Shown: in pieces, positions 40,821 to 49,736 of the stretch
Layout: the number at the start of each line of letters is the position of its first letter
Numbering within the stretch: position 1 is the stretch's first letter
Source of the DNA: Paenibacillus phyllosphaerae
Lineage (GTDB): Bacteria > Bacillota > Bacilli > Paenibacillales > Paenibacillaceae
Reading direction: 5' to 3'
Assembly: GCF_014192105.1 (NCBI RefSeq)
Contig: NZ_JACHXK010000031.1
Span: 1 to 57,659, forward strand
DNA length: 57,659 bases
Notes under the pieces: model-generated
Seen by the model: the letters and a program-made list of their open reading frames with translations, nothing else
The model's database searches: none
What the model was told of the DNA's origin: nothing
Made by a program: the position numbers and the translations under genes

Positions 40821-42008
40821 CTATAGATTTTGTATGGCCGTCTGAACCGCTTGGCGATTACGTGCTGTGATCTCATTCCGTCGTGGCATAGGAGCCCAAT
40901 CCTCGACCTGATCGAGCCACTGGGCGGGAAGCTCATCTTCGCAAGAAGCGCTCCAGGCCTCTACCCATTCGGGAGGCAGCGGCTCATTGGCGTTCGGTTG
41001 CGCCAGCTTCCTGCTGATCGGGTGATCGGTCATCTCCAGCCAGACCATCGACCAGGCACGGGGGACGACACGCCACCGGTCATATCCGCCGCCGCCAAGC
41101 GCGACCCACTTCCCGTTACAATAGCGATGAGCGAGCTCATGAATGATCGAGGGCATCGTCTGATAGATGCGCATGCTGCAATGCACATGCGATAATGGAT
41201 CAAGCGCGTGAGCGTCGCATCCATGCTGGCTGATGATCAAATCAGGCTTGAAGGAAGCGGTTACTTTTTCAATCGACGTGCGAAAGCTCTCGATCCAAGA
41301 ATCGTCCTCGGTATAGGGCTCTAGCGGAATATTCATACTAGTGCCGTGTCCTTGGTCAGCGCCTCGCTCGTGGACGAAGCCAGTCCCGGGAAATAGGAAT
41401 TTGCCTGTCTCGTGAATGGAATAGGTAAAGACATCCGGGTCGTGATAGAATGCCCATTGGACGCCGTCACCATGATGGACATCGGTATCGATATAAAGAA
41501 TGCGAAGATCGAATGTTTGTCTCAGATAGGCGATCGCGACGGCTGCATCATTGTAGACGCAGAAGCCTGAGCCGCGTTCAGGGAAGGCATGGTGAAGCCC
41601 GCCGGCCATATGGTAGGCATGGTTAGCCTCGCCTGAAGCAACGAGGTCAGCGGCCATGACAGAGCCCCCGACGATGGCTGCAGCTGCATCATGCATGCCC
41701 GGGAAGAACGGGGTATCCTCCGTTCTCAGTCCGTAACGTTCCGCTATGTCGGTCCATTGCACAGCAGGATTCTCACAGCTGAGTCCGCGCACTGCTTCAA
41801 TATAATCCTGACGATGTATAAGGCTTAGCAGCTCGGGATCAGCGGAGTCTGCCGTCAGTATGCAGTCTGCCGTCAGTGCGCCTGTCTTCTCCAGTAAATC
41901 AACGGTGAGCGGAATGCGCTCGGGATGAAACGGATGGTCATCATGAAAGTAATAACGGGCAGCGCCCGGATGATGAATAAATACGGCATTCGCCGGCATC
42001 GTTCTCAT
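40821..42008 (-). CDS. acuC: Acetoin utilization protein AcuC (histone-deacetylase family)
   Basis: 395 residues. The deacetylase active site is complete: HHAFPERGSGFCVYND, LYIDTDVHHGDGVQ with the zinc-binding residues, DLIISQHGCDAH and GGGGYD. In Bacillus AcuC removes acetyl groups from AcsA to restore activity. It is downstream of acuA with 11 bases between; the CBS-domain gene acuB that lies between them in Bacillus subtilis is absent. Confidence 0.92.
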   Translation of the reverse strand: MRTMPANAVFIHHPGAARYYFHDDHPFHPERIPLTVDLLEKTGALTADCILTADSADPELLSLIHRQDYIEAVRGLSCENPAVQWTDIAERYGLRTEDTPFFPGMHDAAAAIVGGSVMAADLVASGEANHAYHMAGGLHHAFPERGSGFCVYNDAAVAIAYLRQTFDLRILYIDTDVHHGDGVQWAFYHDPDVFTYSIHETGKFLFPGTGFVHERGADQGHGTSMNIPLEPYTEDDSWIESFRTSIEKVTASFKPDLIISQHGCDAHALDPLSHVHCSMRIYQTMPSIIHELAHRYCNGKWVALGGGGYDRWRVVPRAWSMVWLEMTDHPISRKLAQPNANEPLPPEWVEAWSASCEDELPAQWLDQVEDWAPMPRRNEITARNRQAVQTAIQNL

Positions 42009-42019
42009 CGCCTTCCTGA

Positions 42020-42652
42020 TTAGTACATGAACCGTTGTCTAAACCGGACACGGTCAAACTGTTCCACAGAGGATAGCGGCACTTCCTTGCCGATCCGCAC
42101 CATGAGGCAATTGGCTGGGTGAGCGCATATCTCGGGATCGTCGGTAGCGAACCATACCATGCCAACCGACTTCATAAGCTTCTCCATCATTGCTCTATAG
42201 TCCCACACGCTAAGTTTGGCTCCTTCCAGATCCCAGTGCCAGTAATACTCGGTCGTATAAACGATCGCATTCTCGAGCTGGCCGCCTTCAAAAGCGAGCC
42301 GGATAAGCCGTTTGCCGAGGCCGAGCGAACGGTATTCGTCAGCCACCTCAATCGCCCCCAGCTCGATCAGATCCTCCATGCCGCCTTCGGACCAACGCTC
42401 CAGCTCGTCGGGATAATGGAAGGTGACATAGCCTACGATGGATTCGCCATCGCGTGCGATGATGATGCGGCCTTCCGGGAGGCCGGCAATCTCAATAAGT
42501 GCTTGATGTTGTTCGGGAGGTCTTCGGAAAGCATCCAGGTCAGCGTGAAGCACAAGCTTGTCCAGCACTTCAGGCGGAACAGGACCTTCAATAATGATTT
42601 CACGATCGTGATAGGGCAATCGCTCCGAATGCATCACCTTGCGATGTTCCAA
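42020..42652 (-). CDS. acuA: Acetyltransferase AcuA (GNAT family)
   Basis: 210 residues with an AcuA-type GNAT domain: PEGRIIIARDGESIVGYVTF, LGAIEVADEYRSLGLGKRLI and the downstream YTTEYYWHWDLEG. AcuA acetylates and inactivates acetyl-CoA synthetase at the Lys in its C-terminal PKTRSGK motif. The start is TTG 42652, with GAGAGGAG upstream. It is divergent from acsA, the expected partner. Confidence 0.9.
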   Translation of the reverse strand: MEHRKVMHSERLPYHDREIIIEGPVPPEVLDKLVLHADLDAFRRPPEQHQALIEIAGLPEGRIIIARDGESIVGYVTFHYPDELERWSEGGMEDLIELGAIEVADEYRSLGLGKRLIRLAFEGGQLENAIVYTTEYYWHWDLEGAKLSVWDYRAMMEKLMKSVGMVWFATDDPEICAHPANCLMVRIGKEVPLSSVEQFDRVRFRQRFMY

Positions 42653-42703
42653 CGGCTATAGCTCCTCTCAGCGCACAGTCTAGTCATCTAGCCACTACAT
42701 ACA

Positions 42704-42732
42704 CTTATAACATTAAACCGGGAATATGAAAA
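42704..42732 (-). promoter_or_regulatory. Promoter of the acuA-acuC operon
   Basis: On the minus strand TTTTCA (42732-42727), 17 bases, TATAAG (42709-42704). It leaves about 50 bases to the TTG start of acuA. Confidence 0.5.
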
Positions 42733-42735
42733 GAA

Positions 42736-42765
42736 TGGATGAAACGAGAGATGCTGTGTTATAAT
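42736..42765 (+). promoter_or_regulatory. Promoter of acsA with extended -10
   Basis: TATAAT (42760-42765) is preceded by TG one base upstream (42757-42758). The -35 (TGGATG, 42736-42741) is weak at 18 bases, consistent with an extended -10 promoter. Confidence 0.6.
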
Positions 42766-42766
42766 T

Positions 42767-42781
42767 ATGTAAGCGCATTCT
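42767..42781 (+). promoter_or_regulatory. cre site (CcpA operator) at the acsA promoter
   Basis: ATGTAAGCGCATTCT matches the cre consensus WTGNAANCGNWNNCW at every defined position. It starts one base after the -10 box and covers the expected transcript start, the position used for repression. CcpA is encoded 2.7 kb upstream. Confidence 0.8.
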
Positions 42782-42906
42782 TAAAATCCGCTAATGCTCG
42801 ACAGGGTAAGTCAATTTGCTCACGACCGATCGCTCGGCAAGTTGGCGCTTATACTATACGGCAGCTTTCGAACGACCGTTTTACAATGGCTGGGAGGATG
42901 ATGGTT

Positions 42907-44631
42907 ATGGTAAACATGCATCAGGAGCGGATACCGGCTTCGGCAACCCGCTCCAACATGGCAAGCTATGATGAAACGTACAAGCAGTTCGATTTCGCGC
43001 AAGTAGAACAGCAGTTTTCTTGGCATGCAACCGGTAAAGTCAACATGGCCTATGAAGCGATTGACCGACACGTCGAGCAAGGCAGAGGCGATAAGGTCGC
43101 GCTCTATTATAGCGATGCACAACGGGATGAATCCTACACGTTCGAGCAATTATCGAAGCAGTCGAACCGCTTTGCCAACGTGCTGCGGGATCTAGGCATT
43201 GGCAAGGGGGAACGCGTTTTCATTTTCATGCCACGGACGCCGGAACTGTATGCGAGTCTGCTCGGCATTTTCAAAGTAGGCGCCGTAGTTGGCCCGCTAT
43301 TCGAGGCGTTCATGGAAACCGCGGTGAAGGACCGCCTTCAAGATAGCGGTGCAGTTGCAATCGTGACGACTCCGGCGTTATTGCCACGGATTCTGCGTAA
43401 CGAGCTGCCTGAGCTTAAACATATTATTGTCGTCGGGGATGACGTCGCTGCCGAAGAAGGAATCGTCGATTATCACAGCGCAATGGCTAATGCCTCCGAA
43501 GAAGCGGAGATTGAATGGCTCGGCCGTGAAGATGGACTTATCATTCACTATACATCGGGTTCGACCGGGAAGCCCAAGGGCGTCTATCACGTACAGAACG
43601 CGATGATCCAACATTACTTTACCGGCAAAGTGGTTCTTGACCTGCAGCCGGATGATATCTATTGGTGTACGGCAGATCCAGGCTGGGTTACCGGTACATC
43701 ATATGGCATCTTCGCACCTTGGCTTAACGGTGCGACGAATGTTATCCGAGGCGGGCGTTTCAGCCCACAAGACTGGTATAAGACGATTCAACGTTATGGC
43801 GTTACGGTGTGGTATAGCGCACCGACCGCATTCCGCATGCTGATGGGGGCCGGCGATGACATCGTAGGTCAATATGATCTAAGCAGCCTGCGCCATGTGT
43901 TGAGCGTCGGCGAGCCGCTCAACCCGGAAGTGGTACGTTGGGGACTGAAGGTCTACAATCAGCGCATCCATGATACGTGGTGGATGACGGAGACTGGCGG
44001 TCAATTGATTTGCAATTATCCTTCCATGGATATTAAGCCCGGATCGATGGGCAAACCGCTTCCAGGCGTGAAAGCTGCGATCATCGATGATGCGGGTAAT
44101 GAACTGCCGCCATACCGGATGGGTAATCTGGCCATTCAGACGCCGTGGCCGTCGATGATGCGCCAGGTGTGGAATAATCCCGCCAAATACGAGGAGTACT
44201 TCCGCATTCCGGGCTGGTACATCTCCGGGGATTCCGCATATCGAGACGAAGATGGCTACTTCTGGTTCCAGGGCCGCATCGATGATGTCATTAACACAGC
44301 CGGCGAGCGAGTGGGTCCGTTCGAGGTGGAGAGCAAGCTAGTCGAGCATCCGGCAGTGGCCGAAGCAGGCGTCATCGGTAAGCCGGATCCGCTGCGCGGC
44401 GAGATTATTAAAGCGTTCGTTGCGCTTCGTGAAGGTTTCACGCCAACGGATGAACTCAAGGCAGAGATCTCCAAGTTCGTGAAGGACGGGTTATCGGCCC
44501 ATGCAGCGCCGCGTGAGATCGAATTCAAGGATAAGCTTCCGAAAACCCGCAGCGGCAAGATTATGCGCCGTGTCTTGAAGGCTTGGGAGCTGAATCTGCC
44601 TACAGGCGATCTATCCACGATCGAGGATTAA
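42907..44631 (+). CDS. acsA: Acetyl-CoA synthetase AcsA
   Basis: 574 residues, AMP-forming. LLIHYTSGSTGKPKGV-type P-loop region (HYTSGSTGKPKGVYHV), WCTADPGWVTGTSYGIFAPW, TWWMTETGGQLIC and YISGDSAYRDEDGYFWFQGRIDD are diagnostic. The AcuA target lysine is Lys551 in TRSGKIMRR. It activates acetate to acetyl-CoA. ATG 42907 has GGGAGG 9 bases upstream and gives the N terminus of Bacillus homologues; the upstream frame includes the promoter and cre site. Confidence 0.96.
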   Translation: MVNMHQERIPASATRSNMASYDETYKQFDFAQVEQQFSWHATGKVNMAYEAIDRHVEQGRGDKVALYYSDAQRDESYTFEQLSKQSNRFANVLRDLGIGKGERVFIFMPRTPELYASLLGIFKVGAVVGPLFEAFMETAVKDRLQDSGAVAIVTTPALLPRILRNELPELKHIIVVGDDVAAEEGIVDYHSAMANASEEAEIEWLGREDGLIIHYTSGSTGKPKGVYHVQNAMIQHYFTGKVVLDLQPDDIYWCTADPGWVTGTSYGIFAPWLNGATNVIRGGRFSPQDWYKTIQRYGVTVWYSAPTAFRMLMGAGDDIVGQYDLSSLRHVLSVGEPLNPEVVRWGLKVYNQRIHDTWWMTETGGQLICNYPSMDIKPGSMGKPLPGVKAAIIDDAGNELPPYRMGNLAIQTPWPSMMRQVWNNPAKYEEYFRIPGWYISGDSAYRDEDGYFWFQGRIDDVINTAGERVGPFEVESKLVEHPAVAEAGVIGKPDPLRGEIIKAFVALREGFTPTDELKAEISKFVKDGLSAHAAPREIEFKDKLPKTRSGKIMRRVLKAWELNLPTGDLSTIED

Positions 44632-44654
44632 TGGACCTGCGAAATCACGCACAA

Positions 44655-44704
44655 AAAAGGCTTCCGTTCCCAACATGTACGCCATGTTGGAACGGAAGCC
44701 TTTT
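44655..44704 (+). terminator. Bidirectional terminator between acsA and the PBP gene
   Basis: AAAAGGCTTCCGTTC and its complement GAACGGAAGCCTTTT form a long stem, extended by CAACATG/CATGTTG, with A-run on the left and T-run on the right, so it serves both convergent genes. Confidence 0.85.
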
Positions 44705-44709
44705 AGTCG

Positions 44710-47700
44710 TTATTTAATGGTTACGGTTCCGGATGCTGCGGATTCACCGGTTTGGTTAATCGCCGTGACTTTGAAGGCGCCGGAATTCAACGTAACGACG
44801 AAGTCGAATTGCGGTTCCGAAGTCGTGCCCAGTTTCTTGAAGTTGCCGTCATTGTTGGCGCTGTAGTAAACCGCATAGCCGGTAACTTTCTCGCCGCCGG
44901 GATTCGCAGACCACTCGAGGTGAACGCCTGCATCAGACTGCTTCACCGTCAAGCCAGAAGGAGCGGAAGGGGCTCCCGTGGCTTGCGTGTCACCGCCGCT
45001 TGGGCTCGTTGGAGTGTCAGGATTGCCCGTAGTATCCGGATTGGTGGTGCTTGCCGGAACATCTGGGGTGGAGCTGCCAGTCGTTCCACCCATCGTATAC
45101 GATCCGTTGCCGACGATTGCGCTTGGCGCCGATTCTTTGCCAGCTACGTCTACCGCGGTTACATAGTAAGCATAGGCCGAACCGCCGTTAAAGTAGTTGA
45201 CGAACCGGTATTCTTCACCAGTCAGCACAGGAGAGCCGATCTTGGAGAAGGAGGAACCGTTCGAAGAACGGTATAAGCGATAACCGACTACGTCGGATTC
45301 CGGCGAAGCGTTAAATGAAATCCGGTAGGCGCTATTGCCATCCACCAATTCGATGCTGAGACCTGAAGGCGCCGATGGCGCACGGCCATCGTCAGCGCGC
45401 GGATCCGTCTTGGACGGCGCATCGAGCTTGGCGTCGGCCGGCAAATAGAAGCTGAGCGGTCGTCTGCTATCCGCAGGAAGTTTAGCCTGCGCTTTCTGGA
45501 TTTCGGCCATAAGCACATCAAGCGGTTTCTCGCGTTTGACCGCAACTTGTTCGCGAACCATGTCAGCCGGCGTACTGGACTGCGGGATGTAGTTCACGCC
45601 GTTGTAAGAGATATAAGCGAGCTTCACTAGTGCATCGTCAGATTCTTTAGGCAGGTACTCTTTATTGAACCAGTCGGATACGAGCATGCCCATCGAGCGG
45701 GTCAGTTCGGTTGGTTTCTTGCCGCTGACACTCGATACAGTCGCCTTGACGATATTGTCAGGCTTCGTGAATTCTTTCGTCGGGAACAGCTCTGGCTTAG
45801 CTTCCGTAACCTCGTTCATGATAAGCGTCCAGATGCTTCTAGCTCTCGCGCGGCCATCCTTGGACAGCGTGTGAGCCTGTTTCTCGTAGCCGGACCATAC
45901 GCCAAGCGTAATATCCGGCGTGTAGCCCTCGAACCAAACGTCGCCGTAGCTTTGCGTGGATCCCGTCTTGCCGACGACAGGAATCTTGCCGTAGTTCTTA
46001 AAGTTCGAAGTGATCGAATGCCCTGTACCGCTCCGGTCAGAGATAACCGTCCGCAGCATATCCGTCATCAAGAAAGCGGTCTGTTCCGAGAAGACCCGGG
46101 TCGGCTTCTCTTTGTGTACATAGACGGTATTGCCTTTGGAATCGGTGATGCGGCTGATCATGTACGCGTCGTTGAAGACGCCGTTGTTGGCGATAGCGCC
46201 GTATGCATTGGTCAGCTCTTCGACGGAGACCCCGACGCTGAGACCGCCGATAACACCGGTCTGAGCATATTCATCCTCGGGCTTGAGCGTAGTGATCCCC
46301 AGCTTGCGAGTGAATTCCCATGCTTCCGCGATCGTAACCTTCTCGTTAAAAATCTTCAGGGCCGGCAAGTTAAGCGAGCGGTTCAATGCTTCCCTTGCCG
46401 TCACGAGTCCGAGATACCTGTTATTCGAGTTCTTCGGAATGTGGAAGCCTTTCTCGCCGTCCTTGAGCACCATCGGCGCGTCGTCGAGAATGCTGCCTGG
46501 CTGCACAAGACCTTTATCGATCGCAGGCAGGTAAGCCGCGATGGTCTTCATCGTCGATCCTGGCTGACGCGTCATTTGAGTAGCGTGGTTCATCTGCTCT
46601 TCATAGAAATCGCGTCCCTCAAGCATGCTTAGGATGGCGCCAGTCTTATGGTCTATCATAATCGCTGCAATCTGCTCCATGCCTTTCTCCTCGCTGTCGG
46701 GCGAGAAGTTCTCCTTGTTGGAGCCGATTTCGTGCATGATGTTATAGACTTTCTTATCGATCGTCGTATAGATCCGGTACCCGCTTCGCAGAAGCTCTTC
46801 GCGAGCTTGTTCAAGCAGCGCGGAGTTCTCCTTCTTGCGTACATCCGCCAAGGTTAGATTCGGATCCTTTTGCATGAGCAGAATCTCTGCAGCCTGGCGC
46901 TCCGCTTCCAACATGAGATAAGGGAAGGTAGTGTATGCTTTCTCGGTGACTTTGGCGAGCGAGCCTTTAATATCGAAAGTCAGCGCCTCGTCATATTCGG
47001 CCTGCGTAATTCGGCCCGTCTCGAGCATCCGTCCAAGCACGATACGTTGGCGGTCCATCGCATAGCCGAAGTTCTTCTCGTTAAAGGTGCCTTTGCTCGT
47101 GAATGCCGAGTACCCCGAAGGGCGCTGCGGCAAGCCGGCCAAATAAGCCGCTTGGGCAATACTTAATTGATTCAGGTCTGTAATATTGAAGAAGCCCTTG
47201 GCAGCCGCTTTAATACCGTATAGATTATAGCCATTAGCGCCTGTGCCGAACTGGACTTTATTCAAATAAGCTGTCAGTATTTCATCTTTGGTCAGATATC
47301 GTTCCAGTCGCAATGACAAGAAAATTTCCTTGGCTTTACGGCTGTCGGTCTTATCTAGGTTCAGGAACACCTGTCTGGCCAATTGCTGCGTCAGCGTACT
47401 GCCGCCCGTCTGGGTATCCTCGTTGAGCACCTTCTGTTTGACCGCGCGGCCAAGGCCGTTAATATCGATCCCGATATGCTCATAGAAATTGTTGTCCTCA
47501 GTAGCCAATACGGCATCGATCACGCTCTGGGGCAAATCCTTCATCTCGATGAGACGGCGATCCTCTTCCGTACGGAGCTGCCCGACCGGTGTTTGTCCAT
47601 CGTTGAAATAGACGAAGCCCGTAATGGCGTTCTCGTTAATTTTGGATGTAATTTCGGCGCGAGAACGGACAGGCTCATCGCGCACAAACGAAGCGACATA

Positions 47701-47838
47701 TCCCGTAACGGCCCCGCCAACGAGTAAGCCGATCATAAATCCGAAGATAAGTAGCCACTTTAAGGTTATAAGCGTCACAATGCCAAAAGTCCGCCATCGG
47801 CTGTATCCTTTGACTTTCTGCTGACGATCTTCATTCAT
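44710..47838 (-). CDS. Class A penicillin-binding protein (PBP1A type) with two FN3 domains
   Basis: 1042 residues. An N-terminal membrane anchor (about residues 20-45) is followed by a GT51 glycosyltransferase (TEDNNFYEH, GGSTLTQQLARQ), a transpeptidase with Ser428 in STMK, SLN and the KTG motif at 624-626, and two fibronectin type III domains (about 820-913 and 956-1042) joined by a Thr/Pro/Gly linker. It polymerises and crosslinks peptidoglycan outside the membrane. GGAGGAGG lies 12 bases before ATG 47838; TTG 47841 is an alternative. FN3 tails may bind wall polymers. Confidence 0.92.
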   Translation of the reverse strand: MNEDRQQKVKGYSRWRTFGIVTLITLKWLLIFGFMIGLLVGGAVTGYVASFVRDEPVRSRAEITSKINENAITGFVYFNDGQTPVGQLRTEEDRRLIEMKDLPQSVIDAVLATEDNNFYEHIGIDINGLGRAVKQKVLNEDTQTGGSTLTQQLARQVFLNLDKTDSRKAKEIFLSLRLERYLTKDEILTAYLNKVQFGTGANGYNLYGIKAAAKGFFNITDLNQLSIAQAAYLAGLPQRPSGYSAFTSKGTFNEKNFGYAMDRQRIVLGRMLETGRITQAEYDEALTFDIKGSLAKVTEKAYTTFPYLMLEAERQAAEILLMQKDPNLTLADVRKKENSALLEQAREELLRSGYRIYTTIDKKVYNIMHEIGSNKENFSPDSEEKGMEQIAAIMIDHKTGAILSMLEGRDFYEEQMNHATQMTRQPGSTMKTIAAYLPAIDKGLVQPGSILDDAPMVLKDGEKGFHIPKNSNNRYLGLVTAREALNRSLNLPALKIFNEKVTIAEAWEFTRKLGITTLKPEDEYAQTGVIGGLSVGVSVEELTNAYGAIANNGVFNDAYMISRITDSKGNTVYVHKEKPTRVFSEQTAFLMTDMLRTVISDRSGTGHSITSNFKNYGKIPVVGKTGSTQSYGDVWFEGYTPDITLGVWSGYEKQAHTLSKDGRARARSIWTLIMNEVTEAKPELFPTKEFTKPDNIVKATVSSVSGKKPTELTRSMGMLVSDWFNKEYLPKESDDALVKLAYISYNGVNYIPQSSTPADMVREQVAVKREKPLDVLMAEIQKAQAKLPADSRRPLSFYLPADAKLDAPSKTDPRADDGRAPSAPSGLSIELVDGNSAYRISFNASPESDVVGYRLYRSSNGSSFSKIGSPVLTGEEYRFVNYFNGGSAYAYYVTAVDVAGKESAPSAIVGNGSYTMGGTTGSSTPDVPASTTNPDTTGNPDTPTSPSGGDTQATGAPSAPSGLTVKQSDAGVHLEWSANPGGEKVTGYAVYYSANNDGNFKKLGTTSEPQFDFVVTLNSGAFKVTAINQTGESAASGTVTIK

Positions 47839-47955
47839 CAACGTTCGATTCCTCCTCCGATTAACACCCGTATTATAGCATAAATCGAGCGGAGAAAGCA
47901 GGAAACCGTGCCGAATATGAACAAATGATTGCCCTGTCCTGGGCATGTACGACTA

Positions 47956-47985
47956 TTGACTTGCCCGATTTTATTGTGATATAAC
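47956..47985 (+). promoter_or_regulatory. Promoter of the tyrS T-box transcript
   Basis: TTGACT (47956-47961), 18 bases, TATAAC (47980-47985), giving a transcript start near 47992 and a leader of about 340 bases. Confidence 0.65.
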
Positions 47986-47991
47986 CTGTTC

Positions 47992-48300
47992 AAGCAATTG
48001 AATATGCAAAAGCTTCGACAGGTCACAGTAGAGCTGCTATGCGTCGCTTGCAGAGAGCCGGTGGGTGGTGAGAACCGGTACACGCAGCAATTCGAATTAC
48101 CGCCTTGAGCTGAGTAGATGAATGCAAGGAGCCGCTGTCATGTGAAGCGACAAGCCTCCCTTGGCTGTGTAGTCTATGTCCGGATCGAATATCCGTTATC
48201 ATAATGAAGTGAGAGCAGTCTGCCTAAATGCGGTTGCTCTAACGAGGGTGGTACCGCGAGCTAATCCTTCTCGTCCCTTGAGGACAGAAGGATTTTTTGT
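47992..48300 (+). ncRNA. T-box leader (tyrosine type)
   Basis: The conserved T-box sequence AGGGTGGTACCGCG is at 48245-48258. It is followed by a terminator, AATCCTTC (48263-48270) pairing with GAAGGATT (48287-48294), then T-run. In the stem I region GAGAACCGGTACACGCAG contains UAC, fitting a tyrosine specifier. Uncharged tRNA-Tyr should pair and open the terminator to allow tyrS expression. Confidence 0.88.
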
Positions 48301-48333
48301 GTTTACATCCTATCGTGCAGGAGTGAGTGAGGC

Positions 48334-49593
48334 ATGGAACAGATCAAATGGGAACAACTATCGGTTGAACAGCAGCAATTGGTTCAGCAGCAATGGCGGC
48401 TCATCTCGCGCGGCGCGGTGGAGATCGTTCCGGAGGAGACGCTGCGGGACAAAGTCATCCAATCGGTCGCTACTGGCATACCGCTAAAAGTTAAGCTGGG
48501 GCTCGATCCATCCGCGCCGGATATTCATATTGGGCATACAGTCGTCCTGCACAAAATGCGCCAGTTCCAATCGTTCGGGCATGAGGTGCAGCTTATCATC
48601 GGCGACTTCACAGGCCGGATAGGCGACCCGACAGGCAAATCGGAGACGCGCAAACAGTTGTCGGAAGAGGATGTGAAGCGCAATGCGGCTACTTACCAGC
48701 AGCAAATTTTCAAAATCCTCGATCCGCAGCGTACGCGCGTGTACTACAACTCGGAATGGCTGTCGCCGCTTCATTTTGCCGATGTCGTGAATCTGTCCGC
48801 CAAGGTGACTGTAGCCCGAATGATGGAGCGCGACGACTTTACGAAACGGTTCACTTCGGGGCTTCCCATCAGCATCCATGAATTTTTCTACCCGCTCATG
48901 CAAGGTTATGATTCCGTTGCGCTCGAAAGCGACGTAGAGCTGGGCGGGACGGATCAGAAGTTTAATCTGCTTATGGGGCGCACCTTGCAAAAGGAGTACG
49001 GCAAGCCGGCTCAGGCTGCTATCATGATGCCGCTGATCGAAGGGTTGGACGGCATACAGAAGATGAGCAAGAGTCTAGGCAATTACATCGGGATCGCTGA
49101 AGATCCTAATCAAATCTACGGCAAGACGATGTCCGTCCCGGACGAGTTGATGTTCAAATACTTCGAGCTGGCTACTGACATCAGCAACGAGAAGGTGGAG
49201 GAGCTTAGTCACGGCCTGGCATCTGGATCCATCCATCCGAGGGATGCCAAAATGCGGCTCGCAAGAACGTTTGTGGCGATGTACCATAGCGAGGAGGAAG
49301 CGGAGGGAGCGGAGCGGCATTTCATCACCGTATTCCAGCAACGTGCGCTACCGACGGAGATCGAGGTCGTGACTATACCAGCCGAAGAACTTACCGAAGG
49401 CCGGATCCGTATTGCCCGCTTATTGACCGTGCTAGGCTTAAGTCCGTCCAGCAGTGAGGCAAAGCGCAGCGTGCAGCAAGGAGCGGTCAAGCTGAACGAA
49501 GCGAAACTCGTTGATCCGAATATGGAAATATCGCCTTCGGACGGCGATGTTCTGCAGGTAGGCAAGAGGAAATTCGTGAAGCTGCATAGATAA
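48334..49593 (+). CDS. tyrS: Tyrosyl-tRNA synthetase (TyrZ-like)
   Basis: 419 residues. HIGH motif in DIHIGHTVVLHKM, LGGTDQKFNLLMGR, KMSKS at residues 243-247, and a C-terminal S4-like RNA-binding domain (SSSEAKRSVQQGAVKLNEAK). The Asp-Gln-Lys-Phe pattern and sequence are closer to the TyrZ than the TyrS type of Bacillus. It charges tRNA-Tyr. A T-box leader upstream couples expression to tRNA-Tyr charging. Confidence 0.95.
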   Translation: MEQIKWEQLSVEQQQLVQQQWRLISRGAVEIVPEETLRDKVIQSVATGIPLKVKLGLDPSAPDIHIGHTVVLHKMRQFQSFGHEVQLIIGDFTGRIGDPTGKSETRKQLSEEDVKRNAATYQQQIFKILDPQRTRVYYNSEWLSPLHFADVVNLSAKVTVARMMERDDFTKRFTSGLPISIHEFFYPLMQGYDSVALESDVELGGTDQKFNLLMGRTLQKEYGKPAQAAIMMPLIEGLDGIQKMSKSLGNYIGIAEDPNQIYGKTMSVPDELMFKYFELATDISNEKVEELSHGLASGSIHPRDAKMRLARTFVAMYHSEEEAEGAERHFITVFQQRALPTEIEVVTIPAEELTEGRIRIARLLTVLGLSPSSSEAKRSVQQGAVKLNEAKLVDPNMEISPSDGDVLQVGKRKFVKLHR

Positions 49594-49613
49594 GAATGTT
49601 AGATATGGAAGTG

Positions 49614-49646
49614 GAGCCGGGACAGGAATGTCCTGGCTCTTGCTTT
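49614..49646 (+). terminator. Rho-independent terminator of tyrS
   Basis: GAGCC-G-GGACA pairs with TGTCC-T-GGCTC (49614-49639), with one mismatch, followed by TTGCTTTTG. Confidence 0.7.
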
Positions 49647-49661
49647 TGTTTGGCGGGGCAG

Positions 49662-49688
49662 CGCAACTTTACGACTACTGGGAACGTA
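49662..49688 (+). promoter_or_regulatory. Sigma-W-like ECF promoter of the nfeD-flotillin operon
   Basis: CGCAACTTT (49662-49670) resembles the -35 TGAAACNTTT, and 17 bases after the AAC core comes CGTA (49685-49688), the sigma-W -10. The Bacillus subtilis yuaF-floT operon is known to be under sigma-W, which fits. Confidence 0.55.
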
Positions 49689-49736
49689 TAAAAATTAGGT
49701 GCATTTAGGAAATTGTGGAACTAAGGGAGGGGTGAT

